Source: Lingula anatina | Lineage: Eukaryota > Brachiopoda > Lingulata > Lingulida > Lingulidae | Reading direction: 5' to 3' | Assembly: GCF_001039355.2 (NCBI RefSeq) | Contig: NW_019776117.1 | Location: 1-64,000 of the forward strand | Length of the DNA: 64,000 nucleotides | Shown here: piece after piece, positions 36,650 through 49,145 of the stretch | Layout of the letters: each line of letters begins with the position of its first letter | How positions within the stretch are numbered: the first letter of the stretch is position 1 | The notes under the pieces: generated by a model | What the model was told of the DNA's origin: nothing | The model's input: only the letters and a program-made list of their open reading frames with translations | The model's database searches: none | Made by a program: the position numbers and the translations under genes

Positions 36650-39362
36650 TCATTCCAAATTTTTACCCACAGCAGAAATTGGCACATTTAACTGCAGATC
36701 ACCATCCTGATTAGGCTTGTTCAAATCTTCGTTATTGTCATCATTTGACGGTGGTCCTGTCTCGTCTTGTCGCAAAGTGTCTGACCAGATATTCCACTCT
36801 TCCCTCGGTGGACCAGGGAAGTTGTTCAGTTCTTTCTCCCCTCTCCCTACATAACCTTTAAACTTGTCGAGGTGAGTGTCATTCAAGCGACCACTGATAG
36901 CGGCAGTTCCTGGTGATCTTACAGATAAGACATCAGATTTTGTGCATGAAACATCCGCCCTGTTTTCTGTATCAGATGAGCGAGGCGTAGATACGAATTG
37001 CGAACTGCCGCGATACTGCGTATCCAGCAAAGACGTGATTTTTGGAGAACCCGAAATACCCCCATTCGTACAGTTTTGTGCTGTTTTGATAGGGGCGTTG
37101 TCTGCAACCAAAGGTATGTTTTGTTTTATGTATTCAGCCACCGTCAGTTTGTTTCGTTTCGGTCGTTTGCTGTCCGCTTTAGGCGCTGGTTCATGTTTGG
37201 CGTTGGTGGTGCTTTCGGTTGTGTAGATAGCAGTAGTATCCTCGGTCCCCAGGCAGTCTTTCTGTCGGAAGGATGATGAAGGTGTAGTGGTCTGCTGCTG
37301 GTCTTGTGCCACGGAGGCTTGGGATTCAGTCAAATCCTTTGCGCTATTCTCGTCATAACCTGGATGGTTATAGATTAAAAGTGGGAACATTGTTTTTGAA
37401 AAACGATACAAAATGTGCAGCCATTAATATACTCATACTGGTAACGAAGTATTATATATATATGGAAAAAGAATGAATGAAAAAAATTAGATTTCCAATG
37501 TCTACAAAATAAACTAAAAAATTATATCGAAATGGAAAAATACATGGATATAAGTAATGGAAAATATGCCGAATATACTGAACGATGGAATATGTTAGGT
37601 AATGTGTTTCAGTGACCTCCTTACATTGTGTTTATTTCCCACTGTATATATGTTTATATATGTTTACGAAATGCTATATGATGATTGATGTTACTGATAT
37701 AATTGACAATATTTTGTATGATTCCTTTGTATGCCTAATGATAATAATAATAAAAAATAAAAATAATTAAAAAAAGTGGGAACATTCCCATAAATAAATG
37801 AATAAATAATATTTGGGATTGGATGTGTATAAGTGTTTGAGTAACTTATTGCAAAAATGTTTTAAAAATAAAATATCTTCCGCGTCACGTCTTTTTCTGC
37901 AGTTAATTTAACAAGAGTCAGAATCGTGAATGCGGATAAGGATGTAGGAAAAAAACTTTAAAAACGACCAGCCAGCACTTACTTTTTGGCAGTTTCGGTG
38001 TAATCTGCTCCCCAACATATTCCCCTGTTAATCTAGGAATGGAAAGTTTGTCATTCTCTGAATCATATTCTAACTTGTTACGTCTCCGTAGAGGTGCGGA
38101 GACGGCCCGCGTTCCCATGGCGGGAGAGGCATGTCCTACAGAGGAAATCAATTGGAGGTCAGAGTCAGAATACTGCCGCATTCAGAACAGTGGACTAACT
38201 AGTCCGCGAGTCATATATGGCGACCCACTAAAAAGCTTGCCGTCTAATCCGCTAATAGACACTAAATGGATTCACCGTGGGGAAGTATTCAAGTGGGAGG
38301 GCCATAGTTGATCCGCGGATTACTTAGCCCACTGTTCCAGAACCCCCCCCCCCCCCAAAAAAAAAAAATAAATAAATAAAAATAAAAAAAGATGTTTGCT
38401 CTAATTCACAATGTATTTCAAGATTGGTTTTGGTTTTTTCTCAAGATTGAAATCAAGAAAATTTATTTTCATTTGTGGATGTCTATAGCGTAATATATAA
38501 TGCAACAGAAAAATTATAATAATTATGGAAGCTTATCATAATACCGGTCTTGGCTGCCACATCATTTTTAGTAAACCCATTCTGTAAGCTGGCTAGCGAA
38601 TAGAGATGATTCTGCAGCTCTTGCGGTAACCGAGCGAAGTCCCTCGCTTCTACTTTTTCTAGACATGAAAATTGAAATATATATTACTTCTGGTGCATTT
38701 ATTTTATTTTTTTTTTTTTTGTATTTTGTAATCAAGACAAACTTGGTTTCCACACTTTCCGATAAGAAACGATAGGAAATAAAAAAGTCAAAGCCAAAGT
38801 ATGTTATAATTCTCTGCAGTACTTTTTTTTTTTTTTGCTATTTATTCATAATCATGCGTATGTGCCCCTTTTTATTCATGGCAACGTGAAATATCAGGTA
38901 AAATATCACGCATTTCTACACTTCAATATTTCATTTGCATCTTCCATGTTTCTTACTGAGAACCCTGTGAGAGGGGTTGCGGGGTTTGGGTGGGTTACGG
39001 GGGCACCGGTGATGTGTCGTACTCCAAAAATGACATAGTAACTCTCCTAGTGACGCATCGCAGTGGGTAGGGGTGGCCGGGGTGGTGTGGCGCCATTTGA
39101 AAGGGGATCGACCGGCCCATGAGAGGGTTTTCTTAACCTAAGACTGGACAGTGCTTTTTATGTGTACACCCTATAGCACCAGTTTAACAACGTTTTAGTA
39201 TACCGGTAGTTTTCATTTTAAGGGATAAATTGTTTTCGTCTCACCCGCTCTCTCGTCGTCTGCGAGGCCTTCTCCTCCAAGACATTTTAGTCTCTTTTCC
39301 CTGAGAGCTTCTAGCAATTCCCCTGGTGAATATAGATCCCCGCTTTGATTTAATTCGTCTCC

Positions 39363-39393
<31 letters not shown>

Positions 39394-41563
39394 AAAACAG
39401 AAACAAAAACGCACAGTTCATTTAATCATTTTTCATACCTGTTCCTAGTTAAGACATACTCCAAATAGTTTAATATGATCAGTCGTCGACAGAGCCAATG
39501 AGAATCCGTGATGATTTAAAAAGAACGAATATTTCTTAAGAAAACACCCAACACAAGTAGGTGTAGAGAACAGGCCGGTACTCGAAATGTACATTATCCT
39601 TCATCAGTGACTAATTTCTGTTTCAAAGTTGACAGTCATTTCGGGAAGTGTCCAATTTTTACTGACTCTGATGTAAGACATAACTGAAATATTTCCTCTC
39701 TAAGCTTTTGTTATTAAGAATTTTTTTAGGATAAGCGATTCTCTGTAGGATGCGTTTACTTCAGTAAACAGTAGTTATTTCGTCCCTCCTACACAACCCA
39801 CGCTGAGTAATGCACCTTGATTCAGATCGGTTGTGTTGAAAAGAAACTTAGGACTAGACCTTATTTTAACCGAAGAAATAACATTCACACTATACATTCA
39901 CTACAGAGAAGAAGTTTTCAACATGAAACATCACATTATTGCAGACGATTGATCTACCATATTGGTGTAATGCGCAGGTGCAGAGAGCGGGTCGATACTT
40001 AGGCTGCGTTCACATGAAAAATCTATTTTCTAAAAATCTAAAAATCTATTTGCAGTATTTTGTGATCACGGTCTGTGCCCTGGATACCCCACGGCGTAAT
40101 TGCGGGCAGCGCGAGTCANTTTTTTACGCATATGGAAGGAGCGAAACAAGACCAGGCATATTTTGCAAAAGGCCAAAATCAATTACCGTGAACGCCTCAT
40201 ATACTGGCCCTAATATTATCCCTGACCTTTAACTTTCGGTATTTTTTTAAGAGTCTGCGGACCACTTTGCTCACCTTGTCCTCATAGTGCTCACTGTAAT
40301 ACTTATGTTTAGCTTGTTCCGCGTTGGACAGATTCTTTGTCCACCAACGCTCGTCTAGCAGCAAGTCAGGCGAAACACTGGGCCCGCTGAAACCAAATCA
40401 TTATCAAATATTGTTTAAGCCCCAACATTGGGTTTGCCAAAGTGTTGTGCTCCGAGCAGTGACAATTAAGCCTAGTGTAACTGGCCATGGTGGTTAAGTG
40501 TTACATGTAAAAGACTCAAAGTTACGAACAGCAGTTAAAGTTTTTTCATATAACAGCGAAGCTCAGTATTTGGCAGGTTGATAACAATTAAAGATAAGAA
40601 TATGACCATAAACGTCTCTTGTGTCTCTTATTGCATAACACTTGCCTTTTATTCAAGCAAGTTTAGGCAGTCAAAAAAGCAAACCACGACCATGGAATCT
40701 GGTATTATTGCTGTACCTTTCTCCATCATTATCATGATCTTCTTCCCCAGGTATTCTGTAGCCAGCTAAGTTCAGCATATCTCTGCACATAGGATCAAAG
40801 GCGGGGTGAGGATTACCAGAGTGTCCCTGGATACTGGAAACAAATATGTCACTTTATTTCACGACTTATTAAAATGTGTTTAAAGCAAACTTTCACGCGT
40901 TTCAGGATTTTTTTTCTGCAAAGTGTACATGACCTAGCTGCAGATATTTTTCCGATCTCTCGAGAAGTACTGAGAATGTTAGACAAGTAATATGTTTTTT
41001 TCTCCATAGGTAAATGAACAGGACACAGTAAGACACGTTTATAGCAGATATACGTGATTGAATCTTTGTACTTTGTAAAAATATCACTTCAAGAAAGCGC
41101 TAAAACTTATAAACGTCATTTTATTGCTGGTAATGTGGCCCTCCAGCTAGGTTTATACAGGAGCGCAGCTTGGTTTATACATTATTTATACATGTAGTAT
41201 CTTACCCAGGCGCTATGTTGACCTTCAGGACCCAAGATTTCATGTTCTGTCCAGCACTATACCAAACACTTACCCAGGTGCTACGTTAACTTCCAGAACC
41301 CAGGGCTTTAGTTTTTTGTCCAGCAGTATATCAAAGCCGAACAGTTCATGTCCACTGTATTTGCTCAGCAGGTACCTCTGTACTCCCTCAAACATATCTG
41401 GTTCCCCGCTGTTAAAAAGTATGGAGAATAACCATCATTGTACATTTTGGACTCAAAAACATTTGCTTTTCCTTGCATTGTTTCTTGATAATGACAACAA
41501 TCCCTTTGGATTTATATATGGGGTGTGGTGAACTTAATGAACTTAAAGTTGTAAAGAACAAAG

Positions 41564-41603
<40 letters not shown>

Positions 41604-44600
41604 AATCGAAGGGTGTACTACCGGCGATACACATGTGCATCAACCCTCAGAAAGAGAAATGTAAATTTAAAATAAAATAAAACCCGATTATCGTCTTTAA
41701 TGCGATGTCTTTGATCTTCTCCCAAATCGGCTCGTGGTCGGTTCCATCTTTAGTTTTCAAATGCTCCCATAGCTTATTAAATGACCTGACAACAATAGAA
41801 ATAGCGTTTAAACTATTACAGTACTGTAAATGCAACAGTTGTTCCAGATACACCGACGTTTTAAAAATTGGATGACGCGAAATATATAATTAATGCTCTT
41901 AATTTGACAACTCTAGCCTATATCAGCCGCACGGAAAAAATGTATCCTTCTCACTTATATTAATATATAATTAGTTTTACAGTATGTCAATGGTACCGGT
42001 AGCTGGGCCAATGTTGGGAATTTACGAGATGCTTGGTTGTCTGGTTGTTGTGCATAGTAAAATTAAATGTGTGGGTAACCTTTTAACGATCTACATAAAT
42101 GCAGGTGACACTTTTTTCGTTAGGGGAGGATAGATGTTTGCCTTTAGTTGCATTTAACGCCAGGAACAATTACTTGCGAATAGTAACTTGTGGGAATTCT
42201 ATGTACAGTATAGCACACTTACCATTTGTGTCCAGTTTGCATAGAGTAACGTAGTTTGTAGTCAGGGTTTTTCTCATTCACTTCAACGTTAGTGAGATGG
42301 ATAGTTTCATCGAAGGCGCGTGTTGTAAACCTAAAATTAAAATATTTATATAAAAATAAACTACATTGGATTGCAACCGTACAAGATGAAGAAGTAGATT
42401 TACGAGGCAATACAGTGTCTGTCTTTGTCAGAAATCATCCCGGTTTTGTGTTCTTGACTTGTTTTGAAAAACAGATATAAGACAATATAAACATTATTTC
42501 ATGCACACTCTGCTCATATCTGGCTTCCCCGAAAAGAAATAAAAAATACAGATGCCCAATAAAAGTTCCTTTCATGATCACACAATTTGAAGAAAAAAAA
42601 ATTAAAAGACATAACATATTTGAAGACTGCACGATCAGTACAAGTCATTAATCATTGTATACTTGCGACATCAAAACTGTCACGATTGCCTTACATGAAA
42701 AATCAAAGAACTTAATTGTTTATAAACGAATACGTACTTCTTAGTAGCAAATCTGACAAGGCCATCGCGGTACACATACACTCTCAGTGGGTCGACGCTT
42801 GTGACGAGGACTAAAACCCGCAAGTCAAACTTATATCCATTTATGAGGAAGGGGTTTGGAATGTATCTGGAAATGCACGAGCACGAGCCTCAGCATATAT
42901 ATAGTTTTCAACTTAAAATAATTTGTAACAAACGAACAAAGAAAAAAAGCTTTTCCTCGTCAGAGGACGTATGATGAATTCAGAAATGTAGGCCCAATTT
43001 ATTTCATTAAAAAGTGGTGGCGATATTAAAGGAGTAAGACATACCTTTGCGCGATGCGTCTATGTTGTAATGGAATCTGTCCAAACTGATGAATCACTTC
43101 AATGCCTTTGCCTCCGTAAAAACAATACTGGTGAATAAAAAATGATCCCTTGTGAAAAACGATTAACATATGTCAGCACTCAAAATATACCTCGTACTTT
43201 ACTAGTTAATTTCAAAGATTTAAAATTCAATAAAGACTGACCCGGAAGATCTTCAGACCTCCTTAGCCTGACCTACACCTGAAAAGTTTTGCCGCCACAT
43301 ACAAGCTAGGTTGTACATATATTCTACTTCTTAACCCAAACTAAAGAATACTTTAAAAAATGATTTTCATTTAACAATATTACCGGTTTTAAAATCCACA
43401 GCTGGTTCTTTGGTCCGCTCTCCCAAGCCTTCTTAACTGCTTCCATCTCGTCGGGTGTCAGATAGGTTGGTGGGTGGAAATTAAATTGTTTACCGTGAGC
43501 CATCTTCATTTTTCGCATCTTATGTGCTAGTCTGTCCTTACAGCCGATAGACCAGTTGTTTGGTAGATGGTTGTACTCAAAGAAGGAAAAAATAATACCT
43601 CTTATTTGTAATCGAACTGTCTCTACATTTTGTAGATTTTTGCCATTGCATTTCGTTCAACTACTTATATATCACGATTTTGCATGTAATGCATCTCAAA
43701 AGGATAAATCATCATTAATATTGATAAGACCGTAATCTAATTACCCTTCTCGCGCCACACAAAAAAAAGAACTGATGTATTATAGTGTTTTACAGTGCAT
43801 TAGTGCATTAGTGTACATTTAAAGGACTATATTGTTCTGTCCGTGTTTACCAACTGGTGGGGATGTTCTCATTCAGGCCTACCCAACTACCAGACTCGGC
43901 ACCTACGGATCCAGAATAAACCGGTATATCAGACCACACTACCCGTTTTCAAGGTGTGTGTCAGATCGCATACAGCGTATCATACCCCATCACAAATTTT
44001 GTAAGCCTACCTGTCATCCGGGTATCGCGCCTCGTTTTCGTCAAGTAGGAGTCGTATGAATACAACAACATGGAAATCGGCAATCCTCGGCTCATTCCGC
44101 AAGCTCCATACTATTATCGAGTGCGGAGACATCTGAGTAGTTCCGAGTGACAACATGGCGACAGATGACTCACTTAATCTCGTCCAGAAAATATTAAACC
44201 CCCGACAGGATATGCTTCCGCTATCAAAATTAGGTCTACTTTTCTAAATGAATATATAAGTTTGCAAGTTCTTATTTACAAAACATCATTGGCTATGTTC
44301 GAACCTAAATTTTATGTTAAAAATTGCGGTATTGTAAGATTTTTAGCATAAACAGGGAAAATTGCAGCAGCACATGAATCTAGATGAGATGCACTACTTT
44401 CCAACCCCGCTTTAGACCATGGTGGAAGTGAAGAACAAAAGATTCAGACGTGGTGTAACTCGCATAACCGCACGTCTGGCATGAATGCGTTATAACCCGC
44501 TAATAGACCCGTGGTCTAAATAAGATAGATCCCTCGTCAGCGAGGGTTATGTGACATCCACTCGTGCTTCGCACTCGTGTATGCCACATAACCCTCGCTG

Positions 44601-46636
44601 ACTCGGGGTCTATCTATTACTAGGATCATCGCTATCACATCGCGCACCAGGCAAAATCGGTGTGGTGGCTGATACTCTGTAATGCGATCTGACACACACC
44701 TTGAAAACGGGTAGTGTGGTCTGATATACCGGTTTATTCTGGATCCGTAGGTGCCGAGTCTGGTAGTTGGGTAGGCCTGTCATTTATATTGGTAAAGGTA
44801 AGAACATTAATTATCTTTTATATCATGTACATCAACGTGTTGTAAACATCATTGATGTTAGAAATCCGTTAACACTAAGAAAGTGTTGCATAAGGATATA
44901 ATTGTATGACCTATTTACATATACAACTGTATCTGACCTATCGATAGAATTAACTTTTGAATTCTGTGGAATTAACCCGTTCGTATTACCTTTTTATTGG
45001 GTGTAATGGTTTTGAACATGTGTGTTTCACTTGGTGGGAAACACCCGGTGTAGCGCCCCACCCACATGTTATCATCTGGAAATGCACTGTTGTTTTACTA
45101 AGTAAGATTTATAAAGCAGTTTGCAAATGCAAAGCTGTCACTGGTTTAATTAGACGCACTTTAATAAATAGATGAACGCGAAGGGCCACCTGTAATACTT
45201 TCTCTAATTACCTTTTTTAAATAAAAGGGTTAATTTTCTATTTGATTTCAACATTGAAATAAATAGTTATTTATCTACCTTTTAAATGAATCCCAGCACG
45301 GGTAGAATTTTGGTTTTTAAACATGTTAGAATCATGTTAATATACATACCATCAGTGAGGGTGTATCCAGACGCGAACGCTATGGAAGATACGAGAGGAG
45401 AGCCGGACTTGTACCAAAACAAACGACTCTTGATGCTATCTGGAAACGCCTCTCCTACAGCAATTAATGTAGGCAAGTGATAAACATTCACTTAATGCAA
45501 ATTAATGAAGCATCTGATTCTATTTAATTATGTTGCGAATAATTTGATTTTCTTCAAATTTGGGTCGCTTATTTTGTTTCCAATATACTTATCAGCGTTT
45601 TCTTTAATATTTTACTCCAGGAGACACTTAAGCTTGTTAATCTGACTGCATCAAGCGAAGATCCCCTAGGAGTTATAATCTTAGCATTAGCTATTATGAC
45701 AGAATTCATTGTAAACGACCCCTAACAAATACAGGTTGCACCATAATAAATGGAGAACTTAAGTGTAATGGGTGAAAATGCATATAGCATGGCACATAAA
45801 ATGCAGCGGTGAATTAGAACTTACTTTGTTGTCCGGGCAGCACAAAGTTAATGACAGGTGGAACATTAGAAAACAGGCTGGGTATCAGCGCAGGCAGTAA
45901 AGGCTCCCCTACCTTCCCTGAAATGGTTTTATATTGAGTAGAATAAATGATAGTGCCCAATGACTGCAATCTTTTTTAATTTCGTATAAATTCTTTTGAG
46001 CAATGAGAGTATAATAATAACTAAGACTTTTCAAATTGCACTTTAACAAGTAAGTATACAAAATAATCTTTAATATAATATAATATAATATAATATAATA
46101 TAATATAATATAATATAATATAATATAATGAGATAATTATGAACAGGGATAACATATATATATGATGGATGGATTCTGCAGCAGTGCCTGTAACAATTAA
46201 TAGAATAAAGAAATATACATTTTCGAAATCAAACGGCACATTATTTTCTTCTCGTTTACCTTTAAGTGGTGTTAGTGTGGTGTCACCAGTATGGATTTGG
46301 GAACATTCCTCTTCACTTGTCGATGTCCTTTTTAAGCAGTGGCCAACTTTAGGTTTTGGGTCTGCACATATCACTTCATATACTTTTCAATGAAAGGTAA
46401 TATAATCTTTATAATTTTGGGAAAAAGGGTTAAAACTAGAATACTTAACTACAACAATACGCGTACTATATCATTGTTTGTCGCACATCAAAGACTATAC
46501 AATATTTCCACATGTCCTCAATTACAAAATTACAGCAGACTGAATTTAAAAAATACTTACCTTTAGAATAGCCCGGGTGATCAAAAGGAGTAAATATAAA
46601 TACAGCCCATGCTACAAACGTCTTCAATTGAGCCAT
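36650..46636 (-). CDS. TTLL4: TTLL4-like tubulin polyglutamylase
   Basis: Tubulin-tyrosine-ligase-like enzyme that adds glutamate to glutamates of tubulin (and, for TTLL4, nucleosome-assembly proteins) using ATP. Exons: 46561-46636, 46260-46382, 45825-45917, 45350-45454, 44990-45075, 43384-43575, 43045-43127, 42738-42866, 42223-42330, 41684-41785, 41274-41408, 40717-40833, 40275-40386, 39245-39361, 38545-38658, 37983-38172 and 36650-37359. The first thirteen join in phase to 487 codons. Motifs: [94 protein letters not shown] and the catalytic [12 protein letters not shown]. The loop after KP reads [11 protein letters not shown], where relatives have a Ser/Arg-containing GxGI loop. The last exon is a Ser/Thr-rich tail of about 236 residues. 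Exons 13/14 and 15/16 do not match in phase, so one small exon is probably missed at each place. Confidence 0.88.
38190..38332. mobile_element. Inverted-repeat MITE adjoining a TTLL4-like exon
   Basis: Imperfect inverted ends of about 38 bases (TGGACTAACTAGTCCGCG... and ...CGCGGATTACTTAGCCCA) around a TCTATTAGCGGATTAGACGG core. A related sequence in the other orientation lies at about 820-960. It starts within 20 bases of the acceptor of the exon at 37983-38172. Confidence 0.65.
41205..41255 (-). pseudogene. Partial tandem duplicate of a TTLL exon end
   Basis: On the minus strand this reads CTGGACAGAACATGAAATCT...GTCCTGAAGGTCAACATAGC then a GTAAG donor. It matches the end of the exon at 41274-41408 (catalytic [10 protein letters not shown]) about 70 bases away. 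One base is missing early in the match, so the frame does not run through. It has no acceptor and is presumably spliced out as intron. Confidence 0.65.
41565..41601. repeat. TA microsatellite in a TTLL4-like intron
   Basis: Uninterrupted (TA)n of about 18 units. Confidence 0.95.
43874..44779. mobile_element. Non-autonomous element with 110-base TIRs and a 5-base target duplication
   Basis: Ends CAGGCCTACCCAACTACCAG and its complement, inverted and similar over about 110 bases; TCATT is repeated on both sides (43869-43873, 44780-44784). It is 906 bases long without a transposase. Inside are two further hairpins: 44410-44520 (TTTAGACCATGG...CCGTGGTCTAAA) and about 44522-44622 (TAGATAGATCCC...GGGGTCTATCTA), the latter around a smaller CTCGTGCTTCGCACTCG hairpin. 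It lies in the TTLL4-like intron between exons 5 and 6. A truncated relative is at 8890-9354. Superfamily not assigned. Confidence 0.85.
46074..46128. repeat. TAATA pentanucleotide repeat
   Basis: About eleven copies of a TATAA-type five-base unit in the intron between TTLL4-like exons 2 and 3. Confidence 0.95.
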
Positions 46637-46803
46637 GTTGTTTTTCAACCGTCACGCTGATGGGTAGGGAATTTAAGTACCACAGTGACCCTATAATTAG
46701 GAAAGGTTAACCTGCTGGTAGCGGTGTTTAACATTCCATCACACGCTGGTAACCACATACAGTGTCACGAAGGAATATGTAGTAAATAATGTACTGTCCA
46801 CGA

Positions 46804-46837
46804 GCCCGATATCACGATGCTATCGTGTATATCGGGC
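46804..46837. repeat. Strong short hairpin
   Basis: GCCCGATATCACGAT and ATCGTGTATATCGGGC pair with a single-base bulge around a GCT loop. It lies about 170 bases upstream of the TTLL4-like start; function unknown. Confidence 0.6.
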
Positions 46838-47599
46838 GAGGGGGTAACAGTGCTTTATTTGTTATACATACAAAGGGAAATCGTGCGTGTTCTCCACCCA
46901 ACCCCCCTAACTTTGAATACATACCACGGGGCTGAAATCAAAACAAAAGGATTGCAGGGACCGATACAATGAATGAGACGGAGTGACTGCCACGTGCGAA
47001 AGATGGGCAGGAAATCAGCCAACTACTCACAGAAAACCTCTGACCCATGTCCCTGTCAATACACACGCAACCACAAACCATTCACGCAAATGAAAATGAT
47101 TGGACGGTGACCGCAATTAGGCAGTAAACGCGGGGAAAGTCCATTCTTTGATATCACCCCATGTGCACTTTGCTCACTTTGCTCAACCAGGGCTACAGAT
47201 TGATTTTTCACTGGATATTTGAAGATTCTGTGTGGCCCATTTTTCCTCTGTGGCCCCATTATGTAATGCAAAAGATAAACACACACACACACACACACTG
47301 GTGGAAAAAGGTTGTCCCACCTCCAATGCCATGTGCTTTTATTTACAAATGATCAACTCACAGGTGTAAATTGTAATAAACGGTGCTTTTTATTCCAGAT
47401 GCAATATCCAGCATGATAAATGGTACAAACATACGAAATAGCGTCGAAGATACCCATATTTAATATCATTCATTCACATTTATAACATGTAACCCTTCAA
47501 ATGCCATGTTTCACTGTGATTTCTACAGAGGTAAAGAAATGTCCATTAAATTGAAAAGACACCACCAAATATCACCAAATTTACACACAATTAGCATTA

Positions 47600-47840
47600 A
47601 GATATGTTTCTCCTACAACATTTTTATGCAGGCAAACTAGAAATATTCACTTAATGCAATTCAATAAAACGTTTGATTCTATTTAATTATGTTGCCAAAA
47701 ATCTGATTTCCTTCAAATTTGGGTCGCTTATCTTGTTTCCAGCATATTCACCAGCTTTTCTTATATTTTACGCAACTCCAGGCTCGTTATGTAACCTGTT
47801 TATCTGACTGCATTCAGCGCGGGTTCCCGAGGGGTTATGT
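47600..47840 (-). pseudogene. Fragment of a TTLL4-like copy (exon 4 edge and intron 3)
   Basis: Matches 45450-45720 in order and orientation (CTTCAAATTTGGGTCGCTTA, TCTATTTAATTATGTTG, ATCTGACTGCAT, GGGGTTAT). The exon edge TTCTCCTAC is recognisable, but the exon body is not. It is a relic of a further duplication of the gene. Confidence 0.65.
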
Positions 47841-48548
47841 AGTTAGTTAGTTAAATTGATTTATTTTCGTGACAATGCCGAATATACATGTATACATATA
47901 TAATACATAATACAATAATAAATATAGTGCGCATAAGCTAGGATGTTAACATAAAGGTCAGGTGCCGTGTGTGCTTACCGCGTGCTGCAATTATGTACTG
48001 ATAGCAGCGCGCCTTGTTTTTAACAAGGGCAAAGGCAACAATTATGTTTTGTGGGATATTATTCTTCTGAAGAGCTTGGCGGAGTTGGTCCAGTTTATTA
48101 AGAGATTGGTGTTCCTCGACTCTGCATTGAACACTCTAATTATAATGTCACAGGTGCTCAGTAGAGTTAACATCGGGGCACAAAGCTGGTTGCCCCATCC
48201 TCAGAACACTAGGTTCTGCAGCAAATCACTTGCCAAACGAGACGTGTGTGCTGACACTATGAATAATAATAATAATAATAATAATAATATATTAAGATTG
48301 CAACCCAGTGGGTAGAATGTTAAAAACATTATAATGATAATAAAATGTTATATTTTTGAGTGACACTGAGATAAAAGACTTACTTTACTGAGGATAAAAG
48401 ACAACATTATAGTATTGGAAATTTAAAAGTGCATATGGAATAAAAAAGCATCGGAATCTACTGTATTTATTGTTTGTTCTTAAAAGATGATTGGATTGCT
48501 CAATTAAAATGTGATTCAGTTTGCCAGAGGGTTCAGTTATTTGGTAAA

Positions 48549-48702
48549 CCCCCCCTTTGCCCCTGATTGAGAGTAAAAAGACGCTTAACGTGCCGACAAC
48601 TGACCGATCATTGAGCATTCATTCTGCGACCAAATCAATGCTGGTGCCTCCTTTCTACGACCACAGTGATGGACGCACAAAGGGCACAGTGTAAAGGCGC
48701 CT
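48549..48702. mobile_element. Degraded copy of the 11.6 kb TTAA element
   Basis: Shares GTGCCGACAACTGACCGATC, GAGCATTCATTCTGC and TACGACCACAG with 11597-11791. Ends are CCCCCCCTTTG and GTAAAGGCGCC. Confidence 0.7.
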
Positions 48703-49145
48703 TAATAGCGGTGAGCTGCAGATAATTGTCTGAAAATGGGTGCCAACATGCCAAATCCTGATGATCGAAGTTTTATTTGACTGTGCGCTATGATATTTAG
48801 TAAATTGTGCTTTCCAACCTCTAAGATAATTAAAAGTCATTAAAGCTGTCTAGAACAAATGTATCCTAACTGTACACGGTTTTCGTTGTTTGAAATAAAA
48901 AGCAACCTGAAATAAATAAAAACATATTTTTTTCTTTACAAAAACATAATGAGCAACCGCGGCTACCAGCATTTTGATTAACTGTATTACCACTCAATTT
49001 TTGGTGCGTCAGTAGAAACGACACGATATAATTGGATTATCATTCAGTTGCATCATTCTGCTGTCTGTCGTAGTAAAGACTGGAAGCGAGGGGCTCTTTG
49101 ACGGTTGGTTGTATTCGTCAAGTGGAAGTGCTTTTTAAGGGTAAG

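Larger units (their letters stand above)
46637..49140. other. Upstream of the TTLL4-like gene
   Basis: Contains a strong hairpin (46804-46837), a CA repeat (47280-47298), a fragment copied from TTLL4-like exon 4/intron 3 (47600-47840), an AAT repeat (48260-48288) and a degraded copy of the TTAA element (48549-48702). No exon of another gene is evident. Confidence 0.5.

Noticed and set aside
36876-37276. Plus-strand ORFs opposite the TTLL4-like last exon
   Set aside because: Shadows of the 236-codon minus-strand exon, which has the acceptor and continuous frame.
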